Below are positions 8,072 through 18,749 of a DNA stretch of 54,668 nucleotides, piece after piece. The notes under the pieces are model-generated. The model made no database searches. It saw only the letters and a list, made by a program, of their open reading frames with translations, and had not been told where the DNA came from. The DNA is from a virus: positions 1 through 54,668 of the IMG/VR virus record IMGVR_UViG_3300008450_000051, one strand, 5' to 3'. Position 1 is the stretch's first letter. Each line of letters starts with the position of its first letter. A program made the translations under genes and the position numbers.

Positions 8072-9433
8072 ATGGCAGAGATAAGACCCATACAATTCGA
8101 AACAGAATCACTCCAAATGCTATCAGCTCTTGGTGACATCCAAGAGAAGAGAGAGATTCTTGAGCGTCAAAGAATGCAGGAAGAGATCAAGCAGAAGCGT
8201 GAGCTAATGGATATGATCGATCCAATGACGCTTAGTAAGGATTTAGAATCAGAGGTGGTTAACGCAAGAATGGGTCAGCTTAAAGATGGTATTGCCTCTT
8301 TCATAAAGAACAATCCTAACCATAGCAGTGATGAACTTAGATATGAGATACAGAAAAACTTATCTGATTTAGCTCAATGGAATGCAAAGGTTAAAACAAT
8401 CAAGGCAAATATTGATAAAGCATTTCAAGCAATGCCACAGGATAAGACTGTTAACAAGTCTGCTTGGAGGAGCGCTGCTATATCAAGAGCTTTGTACAAT
8501 CCTAATACTCGTTCATTAAAGAACATTGATGAGCTTGATGATCAGTATGATTTTGTTTCTGATGTATGGAATAATAGAGGTGATGTTTTAATCAATATGG
8601 ATGAGGTTGGCGCTGAACTAAAGAAGAGAATTAAAGACCAGCCACTGGTAAAGATGGATGTCACAGTTACTAAGCCAGTTGGAAAGGTTAAAAAGACTGT
8701 ACAAGAAAGAATCGAAATCCCATCGTTTGCTACTTGGGATTCTGTTAAGAATAAGATTGTATTAAGGACTGATAAGAATGGTGATTTAGATCAGGATGTA
8801 TATACTGATTTTATTGGTCAGCCCGGGTCTGCCAATGATAAATTCGTTAGTAGAAAGGCAAAGGACTTGATCCTGTCAGGGAACGCTGGTGTTAAACCAG
8901 AGGATGTATTCAACCCAGATGGATCTGTTAAGGATGAAGATGCATACCTTAAAGCTAAGAAGAAATGGGCTGGTAGTTATCTATATAATAACTCTCCTAT
9001 CACACGTATAGAAAAAGATATTACTCAGCCAGCAAGAGTAACTGTAGTTACACCGGGTCAGGAAGCTGCTAAGTCTGGTTTAGATTGGATGAATAGAATG
9101 GATAAAGCTATTCAATCAAAAGATACTAATGAAGTAAAAGGCTTAATCCAGTCATTCTATGGTGGAAGCGGCAAGTCTGTACAAACTTCAGATGTTATTG
9201 GGAACAAAGTTGTAGTATCATACCAAGGTCCAAGGGATACAAGAGATTTAATAAAAGTAGGGGATAAGATGGTATGGAATCCAAATTATGGCAAGTCTTC
9301 AACTGAGAAAATTGAGATTGATATAAATGACCCTAATGCCATACGTAAAATGGCTGGACTATACCAAACTGTTATGGGTGCAGATAAGTTGGTTGAAGGA
9401 TTTGTTGTAAACAGAAAGACTAAATTACCATAA
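8072..9433 (+). CDS. Internal virion/cargo protein candidate (453 aa, coiled coil)
   Basis: Starts with strongly charged helices (EKREILERQRMQEEIKQKRE) that predict a coiled coil in residues 20-50, followed by mixed charged segments and a C-terminal domain ending NRKTKLP. It lacks signal peptide and membrane segments. It lies between the 231-aa and 2667-aa proteins with 9-10 base gaps, so all three probably assemble inside the capsid or tail channel and are ejected. Function inferred from location and composition. Confidence 0.55.
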   Translation: MAEIRPIQFETESLQMLSALGDIQEKREILERQRMQEEIKQKRELMDMIDPMTLSKDLESEVVNARMGQLKDGIASFIKNNPNHSSDELRYEIQKNLSDLAQWNAKVKTIKANIDKAFQAMPQDKTVNKSAWRSAAISRALYNPNTRSLKNIDELDDQYDFVSDVWNNRGDVLINMDEVGAELKKRIKDQPLVKMDVTVTKPVGKVKKTVQERIEIPSFATWDSVKNKIVLRTDKNGDLDQDVYTDFIGQPGSANDKFVSRKAKDLILSGNAGVKPEDVFNPDGSVKDEDAYLKAKKKWAGSYLYNNSPITRIEKDITQPARVTVVTPGQEAAKSGLDWMNRMDKAIQSKDTNEVKGLIQSFYGGSGKSVQTSDVIGNKVVVSYQGPRDTRDLIKVGDKMVWNPNYGKSSTEKIEIDINDPNAIRKMAGLYQTVMGADKLVEGFVVNRKTKLP

Positions 9434-9443
9434 ATAGATATTA

Positions 9444-12400
9444 ATGGCTATCAAATATTTATACTCAGGTGAAATTTTCAGCCCAGAAGAAGTAGAAGCT
9501 GCTGCGTCGAAAAGAAACATGAGCACGCAAGATTACGCTAAGCAGTTTAATATTGAAGGATATGAGGATATTTATGAAAAAGATGGTAATGATGTAGCTT
9601 TAGAGCAGATTATTAGTGACGCTAATAAGTCTAATTTAAAGGTCAGTGATTTTATCGCAGCTAATAATTTTAAAAAAAAAGCCTTATCGATACCACAAGA
9701 CCAGTCTCTATTAACTGGTACACCAAATGTTGGAGAAAATTTAAAGGCTGGTTCCCAATCACAATTACAATCAGGATCGGTAGTTGAGCCGATAGACCCA
9801 AAGAAATTATCTAGGGATAGGGTAAAGCTTTTGTCTGATCTTCAAAAGGTAAAAGATAGCCCATCACCTGATAAGTCTACAATGGATGAGTTTGGCGCAC
9901 AAATTATATATACGCCAAGGACTGATGAGATCAACTCTATACAAAAACAAATAGACGAATTAGACAGCAAGCTTACTGGTGCTGGGTATAGAATCGAGGA
10001 TTACCAGACATTAGCGAGTATCCCAGACTGGGTTAGCGCTGAAGGTGGTTGGTCAAGCCCAAAGAATATAGCTAAATATTCATCAGAGAACCCTGCTTGG
10101 GGTAATAGATTTAAATCAAAGGTTAGCGCAATGGATGCATTCATATCAATGAATGACTACCAAGGTGCAAAGCAGCTACAGGATTTGCTAGTAGCTAAAT
10201 ATGGGCAGCAAAGTAGTGTTGCAAACTTAGATGGCTCTATTAAGATGTTAGAAAGTCTTATTGATAGTAGAATCCCAGATAAGAAGCAGGAAGTAAAAAG
10301 CTATATCAATCAATATCTAAAGCCAGAGTTTAACAGATTCCTCCCTGATTTGAATAAGCAGAACATGGAGGCTTATAAACTTGATGAGGATCAAGAAGCA
10401 GCACTGCAGGAAATGAAGTTGCTAGATCCAGCTAAGTATGAAGATACTGTAAAGATGTTGGCTGTTCCTTATAAGCCTGTTACTGGTGAACTAAATAAGC
10501 CACTCTTACAGTGGGACCTTGATAAGCAAAGAGGACTCGAAAAGGTTAGATATGATCTAAAGGTAGCCGGTAGGAATAACGCAATAAACTACTCTTACAG
10601 CAGGCTATATGACTGGAGAGTTAAATACGACAAAGCCACTACCGATGAAGAAAGGTCAAATGCTGCTATACAAATGGAGCAGTGGCAGAATAGAATAAAT
10701 ACAATATCGGAAGAAGCCAAGAACGATAGTAAGAATTACCCATTATACTACGAGGATCAGAACAAGAGGGCTGCTACAGAACTATTAGATGACCCAGACT
10801 TTAATCCCTTTACATATGCTTGGAAGGCAGCAACTAAAAAGCTAAAGAATACGGCTGAGGGGATTGGAGAAGTAGCAATGTCTCCTATAAATGCTGTAGC
10901 ATCTATGCTAATAGGGCCAGAGTATAAGGGAGCTAAAATGGCTACCAAGATTGGTGAGGCGCAAGCTGAAGCTACAGAGGAGTACTTACCAGCTAGTCTA
11001 CAGTACGTTGATCCCGGAACTATTATAAGCCCTAACAAAGAACTTAAAGCTTTTGCAGATAAGGTTAAAAGCTCAGATAAAAGTGATGATGAGAAAAGAA
11101 GTGAGATTGAGACTTATCTAAAAAATAATCCAAACTCGTTCGAGCATATAGAGAATCCAAATGCAGGAGAAAGAAAAGGTATATTCTCGATGGCATCACT
11201 ATATGCAAACGTAAAAACAGTTGCAGATATATCAGCACTAGCTGGCATAGGCGCAACTGCTAGGGCGTACAATGTATTAGGGCCAACCATGTCTGCTACA
11301 TTGCCATTCTATATGGATGTGCAACAAGAAGCATATAAGCAAAGGATTGCAGCTGGTGAGAATTCATCTACAGCATACCAGAACTCTGTAAAGGATGGTA
11401 TGGTTGTAGCTGCCGCTACATTGATATCTCCAATACATAAGATTGCATCTGCAGCTTTAGGTAAAGCAGAAAGCTCTGCAATAAAAAATACTATTGGCGG
11501 ATTGACAGAAGCTGAATGGAATGCTATCACATCTAAGTATAATAGATATGTTGTTGCTGGTTCGAACTCTTTAAAAGCGATGGCTAAAGAGGGAGCAAAG
11601 ATGGGGTTAGTATATGGGGCTGGTACTACTATTGGTCAGGAGTTATTAGAGATAACGCCAGATAAGAAAGATATAAAAGAAGTAGTTCAGAATGGAGTGT
11701 ATTCAGCATATGATATGTTGACTAACTCAGCAATGCTACTTGGTATTACTGGTATAAATAACTTCAAATCTGTAAGCCCACAAGCTAAATCTAGCATATA
11801 TGCTATGGCTAATGACCATCTTGGTGCCAAGGCTTACTTTGACTTCTTACAAAAGAATGGAACAATAAGTGAAGAGTCTGCTACACAAAAGAAGGCTGTA
11901 GTAGATAAGCTTGTTAGCGTGTTAAGTCAAGTTCCAACGAGAGATAAGAATGGTAAAATATTAACTGAAGAGCAAAGAGCTGGTTATTTATACAGAGCTT
12001 ACCAGAAAAATCAGGCTGCTGAATTATCTAAGTCTATGCCAGATGAAACTAGAGTAGAGATGGAGGCCAAGGCTAAAGAGATGGACGCAGATAATGCAAA
12101 GATTATAAATGGAACTTTAGAGACTGATATTGCAGAGGCGCCAAAGCCACAAGTACTAGAGGTAGACAAGCCAGCAATTACAAGCAATACTGCTCAAGAA
12201 GTTTCAAGAGTTAAATCATTAACTACAGAGGCAGAGGATGGAGCGACGTTTAATTTAGATGGTAAGAAGTATGAAGGCAAGGGGTTAATCATCCCAGTGC
12301 TTTCAGAGAATACTACCATAGAAGAACTAACTCCACAAAAGGTAGCTGACTTTGTAGAGGCTAATAAGGCTAAGCTCGGGGGATCAACTAAAGCTGGTAT

Positions 12401-15400
12401 ATATAAGTTCCCTAATTCAAACAAAGTATCTATCGATTTAAATATCGTAGTAGATCCTAAGTATAGAGATATCGGATTAGAGTTCGGTAGAAAGGCTGGT
12501 CAGGAATCATTATTTGATTTGGATACATTTGAGAATGTAAAGACTGGTGCTGACGGTAAGAACCCAATGAAGTTTAGTGATGAGCAGTTTAGCGAAATCA
12601 GTAAGGCATTATCTGAGGGTAAGATGCCTAATGTGTTTGGTGAGATGGCTGAAGGAGTTACCGCTGAGACTGCCAAGGCAATAGATACCACTGGGATGAA
12701 TGATGTACAGAAAGGTGTTGTTGCTGATGCACCTAATGTGCTATCCGCTATTACTCCGGTAATGGGTGAGGCTGGCAAGAAGCCGCAATTATTTACATAT
12801 AAAACAGATGCTGAATATGGTAAGGCCGTAGAAGGTGCTGGCGGTAGTAAAGAAGATTCTACCACAAAAGGCTTCTATATGGATTCCGATGGTAGCATCC
12901 ACATAAATTTAAATAGGGCTACTCCTGAAACAATGATGCACGAAGGATTCCATCCGGTGCTAAATTTGCTTGCAGAGAATAAGCCAGAGATTGTAAAAGA
13001 GTTGTTTCGCCAGTTAGATACTATCCCTGTTGCTAAAGCCATGATCGATAAGGCTAGGGCTAACTACATGGGGGATGTAACACAAATGAAAGAAGCTATT
13101 ACAGACTTCAATGCTCGTGTTGCTAAAGGTGAGATTAAGTTAGATGCTACTACATTTGAGCAGATAAAACAATTCTTTATTGACTTGATGAATAAGCTAG
13201 GCTTCTCAATCGAAGGGCAGAAGATAGCTAATATGAAAAATGCAGCTGAGTTAAAGAATGTTGCTGAGTTAATACAAAAAGCATTTACTACTGGTGAGGC
13301 TATTAAAGGAACAGAGATCAAGGATATACAGTCTGCTATTGAAAAGGCTAATCAGAAAAGAGTTGAAACTGGGGAGATGTCGGCTGGTGAGAAGGAAGGT
13401 GGTTTAATGTTTAGCCGTACTGATTATGGTACATCTGGTATTACTAAGAAGCCGGCATTAGATAAGGATGAATACAAAGCGGAGGTTGCTTCAGGTCGCA
13501 TATCTGTAGTAGACCCATATAAGTCATTGGAAAACAAGAAGTTCGCAATGACATTCCCTGATGATTTCTTTACTGGTACTATAGAAGTTAACGGTGAGCC
13601 TATCGGGTATGGTAATGGCGGTGTATTCTATACTGCTAAGCATGGTAAGCGTGGTGATGCATGGGCATCCGTAAGTGAGGGATCTGCTTCTAACTTCGTA
13701 ACACAGGCTAATAAATCACTTGAAGCAAATAATGGAGAAGGGATTGTAACGATCGTGAAAGGTGATGATATGAAGCATAAGACATCACTTGAGTCTAAGG
13801 TGTCTTTTGTAAATACAATTCTAAAGTATGCTGAGAAGACTGGCGATACTACTGGAGTAGTAAAGGCTATTAAGAGTGCGTACAATTTAGGTAATGTAAA
13901 AGACCCTGCTAAGATTATTGAGTACTTTAACAACTACCTTGCATCTGGGCGGGCTGAATCTGGTCAGAGAATGGTTGATGCTGGTGTATCATTTGATACA
14001 TTTATGGCTTCAATGATTAAGGAAGCAAGACCAGTTGTCACTAAGATGATGCAGGATATGGGTTACAAGGGCGAGAATTTCTTTGATGGTACACAACTGA
14101 AGAAAGGTATAGAGCTTGCTACTACTAAGGGTTTAAAGAATGTATACTCTGATCTATTAAGAGAAGATTTCTTGAAGGATGTAAAACCCGGTTCTGCGTA
14201 TGCGGCTATTAAATTCACGAGCCCGCTGAAATTTGAAAAGGACCCAACCCATCCTTCGTACCCATATGTTATAAGAACTGTGGATGGATCGCCAGTTAAA
14301 CTAGAAGTATTTGATAAGACATTTAATACTTATGGTAAAGATGTAGCGATTACTGGTCGTAAAGGAGATGAGACAAAAGCGTTTGGTGTAGCTACAACTG
14401 TAAGTCCTGAGTTTAGTATTAAGCCAGAGTCTAAGGGTAGTGCATCTGAAGTGTCGCTTAGCGAATCTCTTACAGGATATGAGGCATTTAAAAAGCCAGA
14501 GTTTTCTAGAACCGGCCCACAAGCTATGGCTAATAAAATAATAGTTGGAGACGAGGATATATCATTTGTATTAGACTATGTATCTACCCCTGCTAACTTA
14601 CTTCGGACATTGCAGGGTGCAAATACATCTAACAAATTTTTTGACTTTAATAGAGATGTTAGAAAGCCAATTGCAGACCAAATACAAAACGATTTAGAGT
14701 TCTGGAAAAAAGAACTTTCTAGTATTAGCCCAATAAATAAAGAAGGAGATCTAAGCCCTATAAAAGTAAACAGAATTAATAAGGCGCAAGATAGAGTTGA
14801 TGCACTGCAGAATGCTCTTGATTCATGGAATAATAATGCCTTCTCTATTACAGATATATCATTAAATAATTATAAATTACAAACCTCACAGCCAGAATTC
14901 TCTAGAGAAGATAAGACTGCTAAAGATATTATATCTGAGAATATACAGATAGGAAAGCCTGAAAGAAAAGGTGCAGTAGCTAGATTTATTGAAACAGTTG
15001 GCGATAAGAACTTTGATGTTAACTGGATGGATAGAGTAAAGCGTGAAATGCTTGACTCATTATCAATATTTAATAAAGCTGCTGATCGCGCGAAAGGTAT
15101 AAGAGGACTTGATGAAGTGCTGCCTGCTAATGATCCAATGACATTGGTTAGATTGCTTAATGGTTTTGATGCATCATTTAACTCTGCAATGAATGAGGGA
15201 ATGTTTAATGCTAAGCTTGAGCGTATAAAATCTCAGGATGGTAGCAACATGAATATTGACTGGTTAATGGACCCAATAAGCAAAATGAGCAAAGGCTCAA
15301 AAGAGGGGTATAATCAGGCAGTTAAAGATGTAACTTCTTACATGGTTGCAAAAAGAACTGTTGAGCTTAGTAAGAGATTTGACAGGGAAGAGATGATTAG

Positions 15401-17447
15401 TGGTATAGGCAAAGACAATGTTACTGATCTTGAAATAGCAAAGAAAGCTTTAGAAGATTTTAATAATGATCCTAATAAAGCTGAGATAGAAGATGCTGCT
15501 AAAAGATACCAAGAGATGGCTGATGCTGGTCTCCGTTACATGGTTGATAAGGGTAGACTTGCAGAAGAGATTAGAGATAAAGATGGCAATCTAATTGGTG
15601 GCTATAAGTTCATTAAAGAAAACAACCTTGAGTATGTGGCTATGCAGAGATTGAATGAGACAGAGGTTGGGGAGCCTATTGAATTTAATATTAAAAAAGG
15701 TGGTCAGGTTGGTAGTGTATCAGAGCCAATTAAAAAGATTAAAGGATCTGAGAAAAAAATACAAGACCCATACGTATCTTTATTAGACAACACAAATAGA
15801 ATGATGAAAGAGGCTAATAGGAATGAAGTGCTTCTTTCATTTAGGAATCTAATTGAGAATGAGCAAGATCCACAATTAAGAAAAGATCTTGAAAGCATAG
15901 GTAAAAAAGTTGGTAGTAAAGACAAAGAAACTATTACGGTATTTGTAGACGGTAAACCAGAGTACTGGAAATTCCAGCAAGATATTTATACTGCCTTAAA
16001 GGGATTAGACAGTGAGGCGTATAAGCTACCTACATTTTTAACAGTGTTGCCTCAAGTTCTTAGATGGACTGTTACTAGATTCCCTACGTTTGCAGCTAGA
16101 AATATTGTCCGTGACTTTCAGTCAAGACTCATACTATCTAATGCTAATCCTTGGGAGTCTGTTAAAAGAAGTATTACTACTGCTGATAAGTGGGATGAGG
16201 CTGCTCGTACTGGCGCCCTTAATGCTGGTATGTATACACAAGGGAAAGAGATGTACTACGAGCTTATGAGGGATGCATCTAATAAGATTGTTAAGGAAGG
16301 TAGCTTTGTTGTAACGCCAGATAAATTAAAGTCTCTATGGAACACATATGAGAAAGCTTTATATAAATCAGAGACTACAGGGCGTGTGTCAGAATATGAG
16401 GCTTCGTTCAATGAGGCTAAGAAGAAGGGCATGGATGATTACAATGCCATGCTTTATGCAGGTTCAAGGGCACGCGGATTAATTGATTTTGCTGTGGCTG
16501 GTAATACAATGAAAGTAATCAACCAGTTAATCCCATTCAGTAATGCTGCTGTACAGGGTCTTCGTTCTGCAGCGATGAGAGCGAAAGAAAATCCATCTGG
16601 ATTTGCCATGCGTATTGCACTGTTCTCACTTATACCAGAGATTGCCGTATATAGTTTGTCTAGAGGAGATAAGGATAAAGAGAAAATGTATGAGTCACTA
16701 CCTGATTGGCAAAGAGATATGTTCTATAATATATACATGGGCAACAATAAGTGGCTAGCAGTACCAAAACCATTTGAGCTTAGTTTATTTGGTAGTGCAT
16801 TGAATAGGGGGATGAGTTACGCTGAAGGTAATAAGAAAGCATTTGATGGATTTGCTGGTACGACTTACAAATCACTCATGCCTATAGAGGGCACGGATAT
16901 CGCAGGACCTTGGCAGAAAATGTATGAGGTGAGCGCCAACTATGACTTCTTTAGAAGAAAAGAGATCATTCCTAGATCGCAGTCAGCTTTGGATATGTCA
17001 CTTCGTGATACAGAAAGTGCTTCTAGGATTGGTAAAGTTATTGGTGATCTAATGAAGGCAGACCCAAGAATGGTTGACCATTACATTAAAGGGCAGTTCT
17101 CTTACTTTGGTAAGGCTGCCTTGGAATTATCAAATATGGGTAGACCTAAAGGTGAGGCAAGCGATGAGTTTAAATTATCTGAGAAGTCTGGATTTGTAAA
17201 AGATAACTCAGCATACGTATCTAAGCCTGTACAAGAGCTTAGAGATTTCACAGATAAGTGGGGGTTAAATAGCCATAGATGGATGAAGTACTTTAGAATG
17301 TATCAGAATAATTACTTCAACGAAAAAGATCCAAAGGTTAAAGAGCAATTGGGTAATGAAATGATGGACTTTGCTGAACAACTTTTGAACCTGTATAAAG
17401 AGGTTGGTATAGAAGAACTACAGAAGCAAAAAAAAGGTAAAGACTAA
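9444..17447 (+). CDS. Giant internal virion protein, LPD38-like C-terminus, HExxH-like motif
   Basis: A 2667-aa polyvalent protein. The N-terminal 500 residues are helical and charged. Residues about 510-780 contain Ala/Gly-rich possibly membrane-active segments. Around residues 1100-1300 there is a domain with HEGFHPVL (His1166, Glu1167, His1170), a gluzincin-like zinc-protease signature. The segment near 1340-1700 has a FSRTDYG-type linker repeated later as FSRTGPQ and FSRED, suggesting linkers between modules. The last roughly 500 residues (LRWTVTRFPTFAARNIVRDFQSR, then VINQLIPFSNAAVQGLRS) resemble large polyvalent protein-associated domain LPD38 of phage internal proteins. Such giants are packaged and injected, acting in genome entry. 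The protease activity is a hypothesis. Confidence 0.65.
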   Translation: MAIKYLYSGEIFSPEEVEAAASKRNMSTQDYAKQFNIEGYEDIYEKDGNDVALEQIISDANKSNLKVSDFIAANNFKKKALSIPQDQSLLTGTPNVGENLKAGSQSQLQSGSVVEPIDPKKLSRDRVKLLSDLQKVKDSPSPDKSTMDEFGAQIIYTPRTDEINSIQKQIDELDSKLTGAGYRIEDYQTLASIPDWVSAEGGWSSPKNIAKYSSENPAWGNRFKSKVSAMDAFISMNDYQGAKQLQDLLVAKYGQQSSVANLDGSIKMLESLIDSRIPDKKQEVKSYINQYLKPEFNRFLPDLNKQNMEAYKLDEDQEAALQEMKLLDPAKYEDTVKMLAVPYKPVTGELNKPLLQWDLDKQRGLEKVRYDLKVAGRNNAINYSYSRLYDWRVKYDKATTDEERSNAAIQMEQWQNRINTISEEAKNDSKNYPLYYEDQNKRAATELLDDPDFNPFTYAWKAATKKLKNTAEGIGEVAMSPINAVASMLIGPEYKGAKMATKIGEAQAEATEEYLPASLQYVDPGTIISPNKELKAFADKVKSSDKSDDEKRSEIETYLKNNPNSFEHIENPNAGERKGIFSMASLYANVKTVADISALAGIGATARAYNVLGPTMSATLPFYMDVQQEAYKQRIAAGENSSTAYQNSVKDGMVVAAATLISPIHKIASAALGKAESSAIKNTIGGLTEAEWNAITSKYNRYVVAGSNSLKAMAKEGAKMGLVYGAGTTIGQELLEITPDKKDIKEVVQNGVYSAYDMLTNSAMLLGITGINNFKSVSPQAKSSIYAMANDHLGAKAYFDFLQKNGTISEESATQKKAVVDKLVSVLSQVPTRDKNGKILTEEQRAGYLYRAYQKNQAAELSKSMPDETRVEMEAKAKEMDADNAKIINGTLETDIAEAPKPQVLEVDKPAITSNTAQEVSRVKSLTTEAEDGATFNLDGKKYEGKGLIIPVLSENTTIEELTPQKVADFVEANKAKLGGSTKAGIYKFPNSNKVSIDLNIVVDPKYRDIGLEFGRKAGQESLFDLDTFENVKTGADGKNPMKFSDEQFSEISKALSEGKMPNVFGEMAEGVTAETAKAIDTTGMNDVQKGVVADAPNVLSAITPVMGEAGKKPQLFTYKTDAEYGKAVEGAGGSKEDSTTKGFYMDSDGSIHINLNRATPETMMHEGFHPVLNLLAENKPEIVKELFRQLDTIPVAKAMIDKARANYMGDVTQMKEAITDFNARVAKGEIKLDATTFEQIKQFFIDLMNKLGFSIEGQKIANMKNAAELKNVAELIQKAFTTGEAIKGTEIKDIQSAIEKANQKRVETGEMSAGEKEGGLMFSRTDYGTSGITKKPALDKDEYKAEVASGRISVVDPYKSLENKKFAMTFPDDFFTGTIEVNGEPIGYGNGGVFYTAKHGKRGDAWASVSEGSASNFVTQANKSLEANNGEGIVTIVKGDDMKHKTSLESKVSFVNTILKYAEKTGDTTGVVKAIKSAYNLGNVKDPAKIIEYFNNYLASGRAESGQRMVDAGVSFDTFMASMIKEARPVVTKMMQDMGYKGENFFDGTQLKKGIELATTKGLKNVYSDLLREDFLKDVKPGSAYAAIKFTSPLKFEKDPTHPSYPYVIRTVDGSPVKLEVFDKTFNTYGKDVAITGRKGDETKAFGVATTVSPEFSIKPESKGSASEVSLSESLTGYEAFKKPEFSRTGPQAMANKIIVGDEDISFVLDYVSTPANLLRTLQGANTSNKFFDFNRDVRKPIADQIQNDLEFWKKELSSISPINKEGDLSPIKVNRINKAQDRVDALQNALDSWNNNAFSITDISLNNYKLQTSQPEFSREDKTAKDIISENIQIGKPERKGAVARFIETVGDKNFDVNWMDRVKREMLDSLSIFNKAADRAKGIRGLDEVLPANDPMTLVRLLNGFDASFNSAMNEGMFNAKLERIKSQDGSNMNIDWLMDPISKMSKGSKEGYNQAVKDVTSYMVAKRTVELSKRFDREEMISGIGKDNVTDLEIAKKALEDFNNDPNKAEIEDAAKRYQEMADAGLRYMVDKGRLAEEIRDKDGNLIGGYKFIKENNLEYVAMQRLNETEVGEPIEFNIKKGGQVGSVSEPIKKIKGSEKKIQDPYVSLLDNTNRMMKEANRNEVLLSFRNLIENEQDPQLRKDLESIGKKVGSKDKETITVFVDGKPEYWKFQQDIYTALKGLDSEAYKLPTFLTVLPQVLRWTVTRFPTFAARNIVRDFQSRLILSNANPWESVKRSITTADKWDEAARTGALNAGMYTQGKEMYYELMRDASNKIVKEGSFVVTPDKLKSLWNTYEKALYKSETTGRVSEYEASFNEAKKKGMDDYNAMLYAGSRARGLIDFAVAGNTMKVINQLIPFSNAAVQGLRSAAMRAKENPSGFAMRIALFSLIPEIAVYSLSRGDKDKEKMYESLPDWQRDMFYNIYMGNNKWLAVPKPFELSLFGSALNRGMSYAEGNKKAFDGFAGTTYKSLMPIEGTDIAGPWQKMYEVSANYDFFRRKEIIPRSQSALDMSLRDTESASRIGKVIGDLMKADPRMVDHYIKGQFSYFGKAALELSNMGRPKGEASDEFKLSEKSGFVKDNSAYVSKPVQELRDFTDKWGLNSHRWMKYFRMYQNNYFNEKDPKVKEQLGNEMMDFAEQLLNLYKEVGIEELQKQKKGKD

Positions 17448-17911
17448 TGCAGATATCTAAACACTTATCACTGGCTGAGGTTAGCCGTAGTGAGACAGCA
17501 AAAAGAAAAGGGATTAATAACACCCCGAGCGGTGAGCATTTAGAAAACTTTAAGAAGCTGGCGGAGAATGTATTCGAGCCCATCCGTGAGCACTTCGGTG
17601 TACCTATCCATATTAGCTCTGGGTATAGAAGTAAGGAATTGAATGCAGCAATAGGTGGTTCAGCAACATCTCAGCACTGCAGTGGTGAGGCTATCGATAT
17701 TGATATGGATGGATCTGCTAGCGGGATTACTAATGCTCAGGTGTTTAATTTTATAAAAGATAATCTTAACTTTGATCAGCTTATCTGGGAGTTCGGGAGT
17801 AGCACTAACCCAGACTGGGTACATGTTAGTTACGAGACTACTGGTAAGCAGAGAAAACAAATATTAAAGGCTGTAAAGTCTGGATCAAAAACTACTTATG
17901 TCACTATTTGA
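17447..17911 (+). CDS. M15-family peptidoglycan peptidase (endolysin candidate)
   Basis: A 154-aa protein with peptidase M15A (D-Ala-D-Ala carboxypeptidase/VanX-like) motifs: the SGYRSKELN segment, SQHCSGEAIDIDMDG giving zinc ligands His (about residue 76) and Asp (about 83), and WVHVSY with the third zinc-ligand His near residue 125. It has no signal peptide, so release needs a holin or the protein is carried in the virion. Family members cleave peptide cross-links of peptidoglycan. It overlaps the giant virion protein by 1 base and the next lysozyme-like gene by 14, so it could be a lysis enzyme or a virion-associated wall hydrolase. Confidence 0.85.
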   Translation: MQISKHLSLAEVSRSETAKRKGINNTPSGEHLENFKKLAENVFEPIREHFGVPIHISSGYRSKELNAAIGGSATSQHCSGEAIDIDMDGSASGITNAQVFNFIKDNLNFDQLIWEFGSSTNPDWVHVSYETTGKQRKQILKAVKSGSKTTYVTI

Positions 17912-18749
17912 TGCCGTTAAACCCAACCCAGAGAAGGGGATGGTTAGAAAATATGCCACGAGCCCGCTGCCTAAGGGTAAGGGGAAGACGCTGACTGATC
18001 TATCAAAAGAGATTGGTAAGGAGCTTGGCATCAACCCTAACATGCTGGCTTCCAGTTCATTAGTAGAGGGCGCTAATATCCTATTCAACCCAAAGGCTGG
18101 TGGTGAATCCTCTGCCTATGAGATTGCTGCAGAGGGGGGCATGGTGGATCGTAGTAAATACCCAGTGGATGCATTCCTTCTTGCTGGTCTAGATAACTTT
18201 GGACCTATGGCTAACAAGCTAAAGAGCAAGGGGTATCTTCCAAAGGATGTAGACTTCCAAGTTTATCCTGCATGGAATGAGCAGACTGAGAAGAGCATCG
18301 CAAAGTTTGACAGATCGGGGAACATAACAGAATATATAATGCCTAAGGATCTAGTAGATAAGGCATACTTCGGCACTGGTAAGGAAAGACAAGCTGCCGT
18401 GCAGGGTATTAATAGCAGGCTAAAATCAAAAGGAATAGAGCCAGTCCAGACTGTAGCATTTGCTAACAGTGAGGATATGATCAAGGCAAAGGGCGCCTAT
18501 CTCAGAGAGCTGCAAGATGAAACACTAGCCTATGCAAAGAAGAAGGGACTGTCCCCGAAGGGTGAGGAGCTAGACTATCTTGTGATGTCTGCCTATAATG
18601 GTGGTGCCGGTGCAATGCAAGAGCTAGTGGATCAGATCAAGGCTGGCGAAAAAGAGATTACAAAGAAGGGTGGTAAGAGACAGCAAGTACACCAGAATGT
18701 AGCCAAGCGCTTAGGCTATATGGGTTACATGTCTGATCTATTCCAGTAA
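17898..18749 (+). CDS. Lytic-transglycosylase-like protein
   Basis: 283 aa. The C-terminal part contains YLVMSAYNGGAGAMQELV (about residues 230-247), the AYNxGxG signature of lysozyme-fold lytic transglycosylases. The upstream segment (LGINPNMLASSSLVEGANILF) contains a Glu in the usual catalytic position (SSLVEG, about residue 57). The segment between them is a large insertion. Such enzymes cleave the glycan strand. Pairing with an M15 peptidase gives complementary glycan and peptide cleavage, for local wall opening at entry or for lysis. Its stop codon abuts the stop of the convergent - strand gene without any gap. Confidence 0.7.
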   Translation: MSLFDAVKPNPEKGMVRKYATSPLPKGKGKTLTDLSKEIGKELGINPNMLASSSLVEGANILFNPKAGGESSAYEIAAEGGMVDRSKYPVDAFLLAGLDNFGPMANKLKSKGYLPKDVDFQVYPAWNEQTEKSIAKFDRSGNITEYIMPKDLVDKAYFGTGKERQAAVQGINSRLKSKGIEPVQTVAFANSEDMIKAKGAYLRELQDETLAYAKKKGLSPKGEELDYLVMSAYNGGAGAMQELVDQIKAGEKEITKKGGKRQQVHQNVAKRLGYMGYMSDLFQ

